Below are positions 1 through 9,116 of a DNA stretch of 64,000 nt, piece by piece. Source of the DNA: Terrirhizobium terrae (GTDB taxonomy: Bacteria > Pseudomonadota > Alphaproteobacteria > Rhizobiales > Rhizobiaceae). The stretch covers positions 2,889,501-2,953,500 of the forward strand of contig NZ_CP104992.1 of NCBI RefSeq assembly GCF_030323265.1. Reading direction: 5' to 3'. Under the pieces are notes generated by a model that was not told the DNA's origin, ran no database searches, and saw nothing but the letters and a program-made list of their open reading frames with translations. How positions within the stretch are numbered: the first letter of the stretch is position 1; the number at the start of each line of letters is the position of its first letter. The position numbers and the translations under genes were made by a program.

Positions 1-549
1 ATGATCATCAATCCGCAGGATGCCGCCGGTGTCCTGCGGATGAGTGAAACGGCCGTGATCGGCGTCGGCGCCGGATGCCTGGCTGCCACCGCGCTCTACC
101 TGTCGCTGGCCGCCTTCCTGCGGACACCATTGAAAATCCGCAGCTGGACCTTCCAGATGCCGACGCTGAGGATCGCCATCGCCCAGGTCGTCATCGGCAC
201 GATCAACTTCGCGCTCGTCTCCGCCTGCCTGCGCGAGGTCATGGCCGCCAGCGCCGATGTCAGCTATCTCAAGGCGGCCACCGCCTTCGTGCTGGCCAAT
301 GTCGCGATCCTCATCACCCATGCGCCGGGCGGTCTCGGCGTGCTGGAGGCGACTGTCGGCCATGTGATGGGCGATCAGGCCTCGATCGGTTCGCTCGTCG
401 CCTTTCGGGTCATCTATTTCTTCATCCCGTTGTTCATCGGCTTGCCGCTGTCGCTTGTCGTGGAGGCGGTGTTTAAGGCTCGCAAGGGTCGCAACGGCGG
501 CAGCGCCGGCAACAGCCCGAATGTGCGAGCCGCAGCCGAACCGGCCTGA
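1..549 (+). CDS. Lysylphosphatidylglycerol synthase TM / YbhN-like membrane protein, C-terminal part
   Basis: This is the C-terminal end of a polytopic inner-membrane protein; the reading frame is open at the left edge, so the true start probably lies outside the window. Several hydrophobic segments are visible, with the motif APGGLGVLEA, which is typical of the last part of the flippase-like domain (UPF0104/YbhN, also the membrane half of MprF). A positively charged tail follows the last membrane segment. The exact substrate cannot be deduced: no catalytic aminoacyl-transferase domain is present here, so it may be a stand-alone YbhN-type protein linked to lipid handling. A strong hairpin follows at once (571-600). 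Confidence 0.7.
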   Translation: MIINPQDAAGVLRMSETAVIGVGAGCLAATALYLSLAAFLRTPLKIRSWTFQMPTLRIAIAQVVIGTINFALVSACLREVMAASADVSYLKAATAFVLANVAILITHAPGGLGVLEATVGHVMGDQASIGSLVAFRVIYFFIPLFIGLPLSLVVEAVFKARKGRNGGSAGNSPNVRAAAEPA

Positions 550-570
550 CGGAGAGCCGTTGCGGAAATG

Positions 571-600
571 AAAAAGGCGCCGTCTCCGGCGCCTTTTTTC
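571..600. terminator. Bidirectional intrinsic terminator
   Basis: AAAAAGGCGCC and GGCGCCTTTTTT pair around a short loop. The A-run on one side and T-run on the other let it work in both directions, which fits its place between the convergent membrane-protein gene and the NYN gene. Confidence 0.85.
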
Positions 601-619
601 ATCGATGTCATTGCGTCAA

Positions 620-1195
620 TCAGGTATCTGCAGGTTCCGCCGGCTCGGCTGGGCGTACCGGCCTTTCGCTCGGGTCGCGTCCGACCTCGGCCTTCAGCGA
701 GACGAGGTCGATGAAATGGTCTGCCTGGCGGCGCAGGTCGTCGGCGATCATCGGCGGCTGCGTGGCCATGGTCGAAACGACGGAAACCTTGCGGCCGCGG
801 CGCTGCAGCGCTTCCACCAGCGTGGTGAAGTCGCCGTCGCCGGAGAAGATGACGAGGTGATCGACGGTTTCGGACTGTTCCATCGCATCGATGGCCAGTT
901 CGATATCCATATTGCCCTTGATCTTGCGGCGACCGAGGCTGTCGGTGAATTCCTTCGCCGGCTTGGTAACGACCTTGTAGCCGTTATAGTCCAGCCAATC
1001 GATCAGGGGGCGGATGGAGGAGTATTCCTGATCCTCGATGAGGGCCGTGTAATAGTAGGCGCGCAGCAGATAGCCGCGCTTCTGGAACGCCTTCAGGAGC
1101 TTCCTGTAATCGATGTCGAAGCCGAGGCTTTTCGACGCGGCGTACAGGTTGGCGCCGTCTATGAAGAGAGCGATTTTCTCTCTTGGGTCAAACAT
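620..1195 (-). CDS. NYN domain protein (LabA/DUF88-like putative RNase)
   Basis: A 191-residue protein with one NYN (PIN-like) domain. The acidic motifs of the fold are present: FIDGANL near residue 11, KGNMDIELAIDAM near 94 and FSGDGDF near 119. These aspartates would bind a divalent metal in a PIN-type nuclease site. The last ~20 residues are a Pro/Glu-rich disordered tail. It is divergent from rpoZ and convergent with the preceding membrane-protein gene. The family is predicted to act on RNA; no substrate can be named. The ATG start is supported by the position of the first beta strand (KIALFIDG) directly after it. Confidence 0.85.
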   Translation of the reverse strand: MFDPREKIALFIDGANLYAASKSLGFDIDYRKLLKAFQKRGYLLRAYYYTALIEDQEYSSIRPLIDWLDYNGYKVVTKPAKEFTDSLGRRKIKGNMDIELAIDAMEQSETVDHLVIFSGDGDFTTLVEALQRRGRKVSVVSTMATQPPMIADDLRRQADHFIDLVSLKAEVGRDPSERPVRPAEPAEPADT

Positions 1196-1296
1196 TCTGT
1201 CTCCATCCCTTTGCAGTCTCTGGTGCAGACGCTTCTTACAAAACGTAGGGTTGTGTCGGCAACCTGGAATAATTCTCTACATTAAGAACTATTCAT

Positions 1297-1311
1297 ATAC
1301 ATGTCATGTAT
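1297..1311. promoter_or_regulatory. 15-bp palindrome between NYN gene and rpoZ
   Basis: ATACATG-T-CATGTAT is a perfect 7-bp inverted repeat around one base. It sits in the 282-bp region between two divergent start codons, where promoters are expected. It could be an operator, but no known regulator is recognised from it. Confidence 0.35.
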
Positions 1312-1477
1312 GTCACGATTCTGCGATAAGCCAAGCACGCTTTGATAGAATGTGCGTCTTTGTCCCCGCCCACTTTCGTAGCAGATTGGGTGTACGGACA
1401 GGAAAAACTTGAATTTGCCGCCCAATGTCTGTATCGGGCGTATCAATTCCAGAAATCACGACCGCAAAGGACAGGCG

Positions 1478-1882
1478 ATGGCCCGTGTCACAGTAGAAGA
1501 TTGCATTGACAAAGTCGACAACCGTTTCGAGCTGGTACTCCTTGCGAGCCACCGCGCGCGCCAGATTTCCCAGGGTGCATCGATCACGATCGACCGCGAC
1601 AATGACAAGAACCCGGTCGTCGCCCTTCGCGAGATCGCCGACGAGACCCTGTCTCCCGACGACCTGAAGGAAGACCTGATCCATTCGCTGCAGAAGCATG
1701 TCGAAGTGGACGAGCCCGAGCCCGATCCGGCTTCGCTCATCGCAGCCGGCGGCGTCTCCGTCGCGGCCGATGCCGAAGAGGAAGATGCGCCGGAAGCCAT
1801 CAACTTCGACCAGATGTCGGAAGAGGAACTGCTGGCCGGTATCGAAGGCCTGGTTCCACCGGAAAAGAGCGACGACTACTGA
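1478..1882 (+). CDS. rpoZ: DNA-directed RNA polymerase omega subunit
   Basis: A 134-residue omega subunit. The N-terminal ~70 residues hold the RpoZ core ([19 protein letters not shown], then ASHRARQIS and [10 protein letters not shown]), which clamps the beta-prime C-terminus and helps assemble RNA polymerase. The acidic C-terminal extension rich in Glu/Asp/Ala is usual for alphaproteobacterial omega. The ATG at 1478 follows an AAAGGACAGG ribosome-binding site and begins exactly at the conserved N-terminus; an in-frame upstream extension to 1409 has no family support. rsh follows 230 bp downstream. In E. coli omega forms part of a ppGpp-binding site, so the pairing is functionally sensible. 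Confidence 0.97.
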   Translation: MARVTVEDCIDKVDNRFELVLLASHRARQISQGASITIDRDNDKNPVVALREIADETLSPDDLKEDLIHSLQKHVEVDEPEPDPASLIAAGGVSVAADAEEEDAPEAINFDQMSEEELLAGIEGLVPPEKSDDY

Positions 1883-1897
1883 TTTGAATGCTGAGTG

Positions 1898-1992
1898 CAC
1901 GAGCGGTTTCGCCTGAAATCCGCTCGTGTGCCCGGAAATGTTCGGAATAATGGTTCCGACCGTAACGATACCGCTTTCCGGCAAGGTATCGT
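1898..1992 (+). terminator. Two hairpins after rpoZ
   Basis: CACGAGCGG pairs with CCGCTCGTG (1898-1928), and ACGATACC pairs with GGTATCGT (1965-1992). Neither has a long T-run, so termination is only probable. They lie in the 230-bp rpoZ-rsh gap, which must also hold any rsh promoter. Confidence 0.4.
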
Positions 1993-2112
1993 TCATTCTA
2001 TCGCCCTAATCTGGTTGTCTCAATTATGATGGCTGCGCTAACCGATGGTTGGCGCGCCATTTTCTTTCGTGCCATATCCTGTGGCCGCGACGATCGAGGG
2101 ACAAATTCGGGA

Positions 2113-4348
2113 ATGATGAGGCAGTACGAGCTCGTCGAGCGGGTGCAGAAATACAAGCCCGACGCCAACGAAGCTCTTCTCAACAAGGCCTATGTCTATG
2201 CCATGCAGAAGCATGGCCAGCAGAAGCGCGCCTCGGGTGACCCCTATATCTCCCATCCGCTCGAAGTGGCGGCCATCCTCACCGACATGCATCTCGACGA
2301 GTCGACCATCGCGGTCGCGCTTTTGCACGACACGATCGAGGACACGACCGCGACCCGCGCCGAGATCGACGAACTGTTCGGCGAGGATATCGGCCGTCTG
2401 GTCGAAGGCCTGACAAAGCTGAAGCGCCTCGACCTCGTGTCGAAAAAGCCAAGCAGGCTGAAAACCTGCGCAAGCTTCTGCTCGCCATTTCCGATGACGT
2501 TCGCGTCCTGCTCGTCAAACTCGCCGATCGCCTGCACAACATGCGCACGCTCGATCACATGAAGCCCGAGCAAAAGGCGCGTATCTCCGAAGAGACGATG
2601 GACATCTATGCGCCGCTCGCCGGCCGCATGGGTATGCAGGACATGCGCGACGAGCTGGAGGACCTGTCCTTCCGCCACATCAACCCGGAAGCCTATGCGA
2701 CCGTCACCCAGCGTCTCGCCGATCTCTCGGCGCGCAACGAAGGCCTGATCAAGAAGATCGAGGACGAGCTGCGCGACCTCCTGATCGCTAACGGCCTCAA
2801 CGATGCCTACGTCAAGGGACGCCAGAAGAAGCCCTATTCGGTCTTCCGCAAGATGCAGTCGAAGTCGCTCTCCTTCGAGCAGCTTTCGGATGTCTACGGC
2901 TTCCGTATCATCGTCGACGATGTCGCCTGCTGCTACAAGGCGCTCGGCATCGTCCATACCCGCTGGCGCGTCGTGCCTGGCCGCTTCAAGGACTATATCT
3001 CCAACCCGAAGCAGAACGATTATCGCTCGATCCACACGACGATCGTCGGCCCGTCCCGCCAGCGTATCGAGCTGCAGATCCGCACCCAGCTGATGCAGGA
3101 AATCGCCGAATACGGCATCGCGGCCCATGCGCTCTACAAGGACGGGCAGGGACCGGTCGGCGGCGGCGAATTGCTGCCGAAGGAAAGCAACGCCTATTCC
3201 TGGCTGCGCCACACGATCGAATCGCTTGCCGAAGGCGACAACCCGGAAGAATTCCTGGAGCACACCAAGCTCGAACTCTTCCAGGACCAGGTCTTCTGCT
3301 TCACGCCGAAGGGAAAGCTGATTGCGCTGCCGCGCGGCGCGACCCCGATCGATTTCGCCTATGCCGTCCACACCAATATCGGCGACACTACGGTCGGCGC
3401 TAAGATCAACGGTCGCATCATGCCGCTCGTCACCCGTTTGAACAACGGCGACGAGGTCGAGATCATCCGCTCAGGCGTGCAGGTGCCGCCGGCCGCCTGG
3501 GAAGAGATCGTCGTCACCGGCAAGGCGCGTTCTGCGATCCGTCGCGCCACCCGCATGGCGATCCGCAAGCAATATGCCGGCCTCGGCCACCGCATTCTGG
3601 AGCGCACCTTCGAGCGCGCCGGCAAGATTTTCTCTCGCGATGCGCTGAAGCCGGCGCTCTACCGTCTCGCGCACAAGGATGTCGAGGACGCGATCGCCTC
3701 CGTCGGCCGCGGCGAGCTTTCCTCGCTCGACGTCCTGCGCGCCGTATTCCCCGACTACAAGGACGAGCGCGTCACGGTAAAGCCGTCCGCCGACGAAGGC
3801 TGGTTCAACATGCCGAGCGCCTCGGGCATGATGTTCAAGCTGCCGGCCAAATCCCAGACGGAAGTGGAAAACGCCCAGGCCGCAGGCCTCGGCTCAGCGC
3901 TTTTGCCGATCCGTGGCCTGTCCTCCAGCACGCAGGTGCGCTTTGCCAAGAGCGGCGCAGTCCCCGGAGATCGCATCGTCGGCATCATGGAGGAGGGAAG
4001 GGCATAACCATCTACCCGATCCAGGCACCGGCACTGCAGAAATTCGATGACGAGCCGGAACGCTGGATCGACGTTCGATGGGATCTCGACGAGGCCAATA
4101 AGTCCCGCTTCCTCGCCAAGCTTGCGGTCAACACGATCAACGAGCCGGGCACGCTCGCGACGGTGGCAAAGACCATCGGCGGGCTCGACATCAATATCCG
4201 CACCCTTTCCATGGGGTCGAACCGCGCCGACGACTTTTCCGAGATCACCATGGAAGTCGAGGTCTGGGATCTGCGTCAGCTCAACCAGCTCCTATCGCAG
4301 CTGAAGGACCTCGACTGCGTGGCGAATTTGAAGCGGGTTTATGACTGA
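2113..4348 (+). CDS. rsh: Bifunctional (p)ppGpp synthetase/hydrolase Rsh, two frameshifts
   Basis: Full-length Rsh makes and degrades (p)ppGpp in the stringent response. The N-terminal HD hydrolase has HPLEV and LLHDTIEDT (residues ~50-80). The synthetase domain has QNDYRSIHTTI, the TGS domain has GATPIDFAYAVH, and the C-terminal ACT domain ends at 4348. The frame is broken twice. Near 2443-2450 a G is missing after AAAAA; restoring it gives LVSKKAKQAENLRKLL. Near 4005 a C is missing; restoring it joins EEGRAITIYPIQ to the ACT region. With both repaired the protein is about 745 residues, normal for rhizobial Rsh. The ATG at 2113 begins the conserved MMRQYELVERV. As sequenced, the first break would split the hydrolase domain. 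I consider both breaks sequence errors, since loss of hydrolase with synthetase kept is normally toxic. Confidence 0.93.
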
Positions 4349-4358
4349 GGGCATCGCG

Positions 4359-5037
4359 CTAGGGGCGGGAACGGAATTGCTTGAGCTCTAGAAATCGCGG
4401 CCACCTTGCACGCTTCTCTTGAAGAAGATCTTCGCGCAATGTGGCGAGCGCCATGCCGATATCACTGTTATCCCCTACCTTTTGAAAATAGGTTTGAGGC
4501 GCAGCCTTGAAAGCCTTGTTGATGCGACCTTCCTCTTCCGGTCGGACATCCGTAAAGACGAATTCTCGCAGTCTTTCGCCGTCGTGAAAAAAACAGGGCT
4601 TGGAGCCCGTCATATGCGAAATAATCGACGCCGATGAACCACATGGTTTCACCTGCATTGGCGCAACCGAACGGCATGTCGTGAGGCCCAGTGTCATTGG
4701 CGCAAAAATCCTGAATGCACCGATAAAGGCCGCCGAAACGGAAGTCGGTGTCATCAAGGTCTCTGAACTCAAGATCTAGGAACTTGAAATATCTATCGTT
4801 CTTATAGAGCGCATGGATTGCTTCTTTGAACTCGATTGCCGCAATAGTATGTGACATGCCAACTCGTCCGCGCAGCTCGTGGTAGGCCATCGGTATGCGC
4901 GCAGGGCACGACACCTCAATCCCTTCTGTAAGCGAACTGCTTGCCGCCGCCCCCACTGATGCATGCCGACGATTTCTCGCAGTTTCCTCATCGGCATCAT
5001 CAGGCTTTCGCAACGAATTGGCAAACATGCCCGGCAC
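4359..5037 (-). CDS. Unknown protein, frameshifted
   Basis: I do not recognise this family. The plausible core begins around MAYHELRGRV (a start near 4890 is possible) and runs through FRDLDDTDFRFGGLYRC and AGETMWFIGVDYF. A run of seven T on the minus strand (4587-4593) then shifts the frame; with six T it continues as HDGERLREFVFTDVRPEEEG and ends at 4359. The core would then be ~175-225 residues. Aromatic- and aspartate-rich segments suggest a soluble cytoplasmic protein; there is no signal peptide or membrane segment. The region upstream of residue 50 looks poorly conserved, so the start is uncertain. It lies convergent with rsh, 10 bp from its stop. Confidence 0.5.
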
Positions 5038-5048
5038 ACAAAACGAAA

Positions 5049-5072
5049 GCGGGCCGGATTTCTCCGGCCCGC
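5049..5072 (-). terminator. Intrinsic terminator of the SMP-30 gene
   Basis: GCGGGCCGGA and TCCGGCCCGC pair around TTTC. Read on the minus strand the stem is followed by TTTCGTTTT, placed 29 bp after the SMP-30 stop codon. Confidence 0.8.
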
Positions 5073-5100
5073 TTCATGTTCGGCTCACGATATGACGATA

Positions 5101-6179
5101 TCAAACCGCGCCGCGTGTCTCGACGAAGAGCGCGTAGACCGAGTGGCTCGAGGCCATGTAGAGGCGGTTCTTCTTCTTGCCGCCGAAGACGAGGTTCGGG
5201 CAGCGCTCCGGCAGCTTGATGAAGCCGATCGCCTTGCCGTCCTTATTGAAAATCTTCACGCCGTTCAGGTCTTCCGGCTTGGCGCCGGCCGCACCCGAAG
5301 AGCCCCAGCCGCACCACAGGTTGCCGTCGACATCGACCTTGAAGCCGTCAAGGCCGCCATTGTCGTCGGCGGTGATGAAGGCCTTCTTGTTGGAAACCGT
5401 CTTGCCGTCCTTGGAAACATCGTAGGACCAGACGATACGATAGGGCTGCGCGCGGCCTTCGACCACGTAGAGCTTCTTCTCGTCTTCGGAAAAGGCGATG
5501 CCGTTCGGGCCTTTCAGGTCGTCGGCGATGAGCTCTAGCTTGCCCTCCGGCGAGATCCGGTAGACGGAGTGCGGCAATTCGGCTTCAGCCTTTTCGCCTT
5601 CCCATTCGCCGCCGATGCCGAACGGCGGGTCGGTGAACCACAGCGAACCGTCCGACTTGCAGACGATGTCGTTCGGCGAATTGAGCTTCTTGCCCTTGTA
5701 GTTGTCGGCGAGAACCGTGATCGAACCGTCATGCTCGGTGCGGGTGACGCGACGCGTCAAGTGTTCGCAGGAGATCAGGCGGCCCTGCAGGTCACGGCAA
5801 TGGCCGTTTGCGTAGTTGGAGTTGGCGTCGAACACGCTCCAGGTTTCGTTCGTTTCGTCGAACTTCATGACGCGGTTGTTCGGGATATCGCTGACCAGCA
5901 GATACTTGCCGTCGCCGAAATAGACCGGGCCTTCGAGCCAGCGGGCGCCGGTAGCGACCTGTTCCAGCGAGGCGCTGGCGACGCGGTACTTGGCGAAGCT
6001 CGGGTCGAGAACCTGGATTGCCGGATCCGGATAGATCGGCGAGGGGTGAAGCTGATCGCCTGCGCGGAGGCGATCTTGGTGGTGACGGCGGTCGCTGCTG
6101 CAGCAACGCCGAGCGTCATGATGTTACGGCGGGATAGATCCAAGGGGAGGGTCCTTCGGTGATGGTGTGCTGACTTCAT
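5101..6179 (-). CDS. Tat-exported SMP-30/gluconolactonase-like protein, frameshifted
   Basis: The protein belongs to the SMP-30/gluconolaconase/LRE beta-propeller family, calcium-dependent lactonases that hydrolyse sugar lactones. The leader SRRNIMTLGVAAAATAV is a twin-arginine signal ending near ASAQA, so it acts in the periplasm. Conserved blocks include LNSPNDIVCKSDGSLWFTDP, KGPNGIAFSEDEKKLYV and DNGGLDGFKVDVDGNLWC. The frame breaks at 6043-6046: one C is missing from a run (four instead of five), and restoring it joins AISFTPSPIYPDPA to the propeller, giving ~359 residues. Sequence on both sides is well conserved, so a sequencing error is likely. It reads alone, with its own terminator; the true lactone is unknown. 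Confidence 0.85.
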
Positions 6180-6526
6180 ATCAAACGGCCCGCGCTGCGG
6201 GCTGGCCGGATCATGGCCCTTGCGTCCTGTTAAGCGCAGCGCGTTGTGCGTCGCAACAAGAGCCGGCCCCGATTAGCCCCCGATGGTTACGCGCTTATGA
6301 AGATTGCGGCAAAATAATGCTGCACTGCGGCATTTTGTCAAAAATCGTAACGCGCTGCAGCAAGTGTAAGATTTTCTTATCCTAACTGCGCTTAGGGTCT
6401 GAGCCTGAGGACATGCGGTCGGGTTCGATCGCGGTGCGTGCATGATGTTCGCCGTCTCCGTGACGATTCCTGTTTTCCCCTTCGCAATGCGCGTCCGCCC
6501 GGACGGCGCATATCTGAGGCTTTCCG
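6180..6526. other. Intergenic region upstream of the chemoreceptor and SMP-30 genes
   Basis: A 347-bp divergent spacer, AT-richer than its surroundings in its middle (about 6290-6390). It must hold the promoters of both flanking genes. I see no gene, RNA or strong inverted repeat. Confidence 0.5.
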
Positions 6527-8455
6527 ATGCTCAAGAATTTGAAGATCAAGACCAAATTTCTGATGGCAATCGCCATCCTCGGCGTAATTTCGCTCGCCGG
6601 CCTGCTTTTTGTCACGCAGCGCTTCAGCGCCGCCAACGATGCCTATTCCAGTTTCCTGATGAATGAGAGCAATGCCGCGACCTTCGGTCCGCGCGGTGCC
6701 GCCGGCATGTGGACGGCCACGACCTGGCTCAGCCGCGCGATGGCGCAGGACCCGAAGTCGGAAGCCTTCAAGGATCTGTCCGGCCGCTTCGGCAAGGAAA
6801 TCTCCGGCGCCCGTGACCGTCTTTCGCAGATCCCGGGCATCGTACCGAGCCGCAAAGCCGCCATCGACGAACTGGTTGCCGGTGCCGACACGCTGAAGGC
6901 GATCGGTGAAGGCCTGCTCGCCGCCCACGCTGCCGGCGACGCCGCCAAGGTAACCACTCTTTCGGCTGATCTCGATAAGGCGATCGTCGAGCTGTCGCCG
7001 AAGTTCGGCGCCAACAACGGCGCAATGGCCGAGATCATCAAGAACGGCGCCGATCGTCTGTCGGCCGAAGTGTCCTCGACCATCCAGTACGCCATCATCG
7101 GCATGCTGGCCGGCATCGCGATCGCGGTCGTCATCTCCATGACCATCGCCCAGAAGGGCATCACCGCTCCGATGGCGCGCCTGCGTGAACGTATGTCGTC
7201 GCTGGCAGCCGGCGAGACCCAGGCGGAGATCGACGGTCTCGATCGCAAGGACGAGATCGGCCAGATGGCCGAAGCCGTTGCCGTCTTCCGCGACAACGCC
7301 CTCGAGCGTCAGCGTCTGGAACAGGAAGCCGAAGATAACCGCAGCCTTTCCGAAAGCGAGCGCATCGAGCGCGAAGCGCTGAAGACCCGCGAAGCCGCCG
7401 ACGTCAAGTTCGCCGTCGACAATCTCGCTCAGGCCTTGAGCCAGCTCTCCGATGGCAATGTCTCCTACCGCATCGAGCGTCCGTTCACGGCCACTCTCGA
7501 CGGCGTCCGGAACGACTTCAACGCATCCGCGTCGAAGCTGCAGGCCGCTCTTGAGCAGGTCGCTGAAAACGCCCGCAGCATCGAGGCAGGTTCTGCCGAG
7601 ATCAAGGCGGCCGCCGACGATCTCGCCAAGCGCACAGAACAGCAGGCAGCCTCGGTCGAGGAAACCGCAGCCGCTCTGGAAGAGATCACCACCACGGTGA
7701 AGGATGCCGCACGTCGTGCCCAGGATGCCGGCGCACTCGTCGCCCGCACCCGTCAGGGCGCCGAACGTTCGGGCGAAGTTGTCCAGAACGCCGTTAAGGC
7801 CATGGAGCAGATCGAAAAGTCCTCGGGCGAGATCGGCAACATCATCGGCGTCATCGATGACATCGCCTTCCAGACCAACCTTCTCGCGCTGAACGCCGGT
7901 GTCGAAGCCGCGCGTGCAGGCGAAGCCGGCAAGGGCTTTGCGGTCGTCGCACAGGAAGTGCGCGAACTCGCCCAGCGCTCCGCCAACGCCGCGAAGGAAA
8001 TCAAGGCGCTGATCAACGCCTCCAACGAGCAGGTCCAGAACGGCGTGCATCTCGTCGGCGAAACCGGCAAGGCGCTGGAGACGATCGTCGGCGAAGTCCA
8101 GGAGATCAACCGCAACGTCAACGCGATCGTTGAATCGGCGCAGGAGCAGTCGTCCGGCCTCCAGCAGATCAACACCGCGGTCAACACGATGGACCAGGAC
8201 ACTCAGAAGAATGCGGCCATGGTCGAGGAACAGACGGCTGCAAGCCACGGTCTGGCCCGCGACGCAGCAGCGCTCAACGCTCTGCTCTCCCAGTTCAAGC
8301 TGTCGGTCCAGACCTACAAGGCGAATGTTCGCGTTGCCCAAGCCGATGCCGCTCCGGCTGCATCTCCCGCCCGCGCCCTCGGCCGCAAGCTGGCGACCGC
8401 CTTCTCCGGCAACGCCGCCGTTGCCGTCAAGAACGAGAGCTGGGAAGAGTTTTGA
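6527..8455 (+). CDS. mcp: Methyl-accepting chemotaxis protein with CheR/CheB-binding tail
   Basis: A 642-residue transmembrane chemoreceptor. A first membrane helix lies at residues ~10-30, a periplasmic ligand domain of ~155 residues follows, and a second helix lies near 187-207 (YAIIGMLAGIAIAVVIS). HAMP and linker segments come next. The cytoplasmic hairpin tip is IDDIAFQTNLLALNAGVEAA, near residue 445. The C-terminus is SWEEF, matching the xWxxF pentapeptide that tethers CheR methyltransferase and CheB methylesterase in high-abundance receptors. The ligand is unknown. The gene stands alone between accessory genes, with a strong terminator downstream, so it is probably monocistronic. Confidence 0.96.
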   Translation: MLKNLKIKTKFLMAIAILGVISLAGLLFVTQRFSAANDAYSSFLMNESNAATFGPRGAAGMWTATTWLSRAMAQDPKSEAFKDLSGRFGKEISGARDRLSQIPGIVPSRKAAIDELVAGADTLKAIGEGLLAAHAAGDAAKVTTLSADLDKAIVELSPKFGANNGAMAEIIKNGADRLSAEVSSTIQYAIIGMLAGIAIAVVISMTIAQKGITAPMARLRERMSSLAAGETQAEIDGLDRKDEIGQMAEAVAVFRDNALERQRLEQEAEDNRSLSESERIEREALKTREAADVKFAVDNLAQALSQLSDGNVSYRIERPFTATLDGVRNDFNASASKLQAALEQVAENARSIEAGSAEIKAAADDLAKRTEQQAASVEETAAALEEITTTVKDAARRAQDAGALVARTRQGAERSGEVVQNAVKAMEQIEKSSGEIGNIIGVIDDIAFQTNLLALNAGVEAARAGEAGKGFAVVAQEVRELAQRSANAAKEIKALINASNEQVQNGVHLVGETGKALETIVGEVQEINRNVNAIVESAQEQSSGLQQINTAVNTMDQDTQKNAAMVEEQTAASHGLARDAAALNALLSQFKLSVQTYKANVRVAQADAAPAASPARALGRKLATAFSGNAAVAVKNESWEEF

Positions 8456-8518
8456 TCCCTTCTCTGCCGCGGGTGGCATGAGGTAGTATCCTCGTCCACC
8501 ACGCGATCATCATTCGAC

Positions 8519-8552
8519 AACCGCGGAGGCTGTAATGGCCTCCGCGGTTTTT
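8519..8552 (+). terminator. Intrinsic terminator of the chemoreceptor gene
   Basis: CCGCGGAGGC and GCCTCCGCGG form a 10-bp GC-rich stem followed by TTTTT, 60 bp after the chemoreceptor stop. Confidence 0.9.
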
Positions 8553-8733
8553 CTTTGCGCGGATGGAGGTGCATTCCGTGCCAGTTGCACGTTTTGTGAC
8601 CTGTCACCCGCCTGTCATGCAGCTTGCTATGCGCGAAACGCAGGGCTGGCCATCCATGCCGGCGTTGGTAAAACACCCCGCGAAATCGTATGTATTGGTC
8701 AACAGAAAGACACTGACCACCAAGGAAAAGACC

Positions 8734-8889
8734 ATGTTCACTACCGTTCGCAAGTTCGCCCGCGCGCTCCGCGTCCCCACGGCTCAGGACCGCGAAATGG
8801 CATATCTCAACGAAGCTCGTGATCGCATCGATCTCGAATATCGCATGCGCCAGGTCGATCGCGGCATGTTCCGCAAGACCCAGTTCTAA
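8734..8889 (+). CDS. Small DUF3563-like protein
   Basis: A 51-residue basic protein starting MFTTVRKFARALRVPT, with the pattern AYLNEARDRIDLEYRMRQVDR. That pattern resembles DUF3563 and related short alphaproteobacterial proteins (AYL..A....DLE.RMR..D). A good ribosome-binding site (AAGGAAAAG) precedes the ATG at 8734. Function is unknown; it is too short for an enzyme and has no membrane segment. The family call is from pattern memory. Confidence 0.7.
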   Translation: MFTTVRKFARALRVPTAQDREMAYLNEARDRIDLEYRMRQVDRGMFRKTQF

Positions 8890-8909
8890 GCCAAGAGCTC
8901 GATTGTCTA

Positions 8910-8934
8910 CGACGCCCTTTGATTAGGGGCGTCG
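8910..8934 (+). terminator. Possible terminator after DUF3563 gene
   Basis: CGACGCCC pairs with GGGCGTCG around an ~8-base loop, 20 bp after the stop codon. There is no T-run, so it is weak. The rest of 8935-9116 shows nothing recognisable. Confidence 0.45.
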
Positions 8935-9116
8935 ATGCAGGGTTGGCGCGAGGCTGCGCTTGAATGTTCCTGCTGCGGCGCTGGTCTAATGGGCCGTTGC
9001 CGGGTGCCTAGGGCCCAATTTCGCCATCATTTTCCGTATCGGCTAGCTGATCTTTGAACGAAGTCGCCGAAGCGGTGCCGGTATCTGCCGGGATGGCTTG
9101 GCCAGGTTCCCTTGAA

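Noticed and set aside
6392-8479. Long minus-strand open frame (~695 codons) over the chemoreceptor gene
   Set aside because: It mirrors the high-GC codon pattern of the real gene on the other strand, with low-complexity Gly/Arg/Leu-rich translation and no domain.
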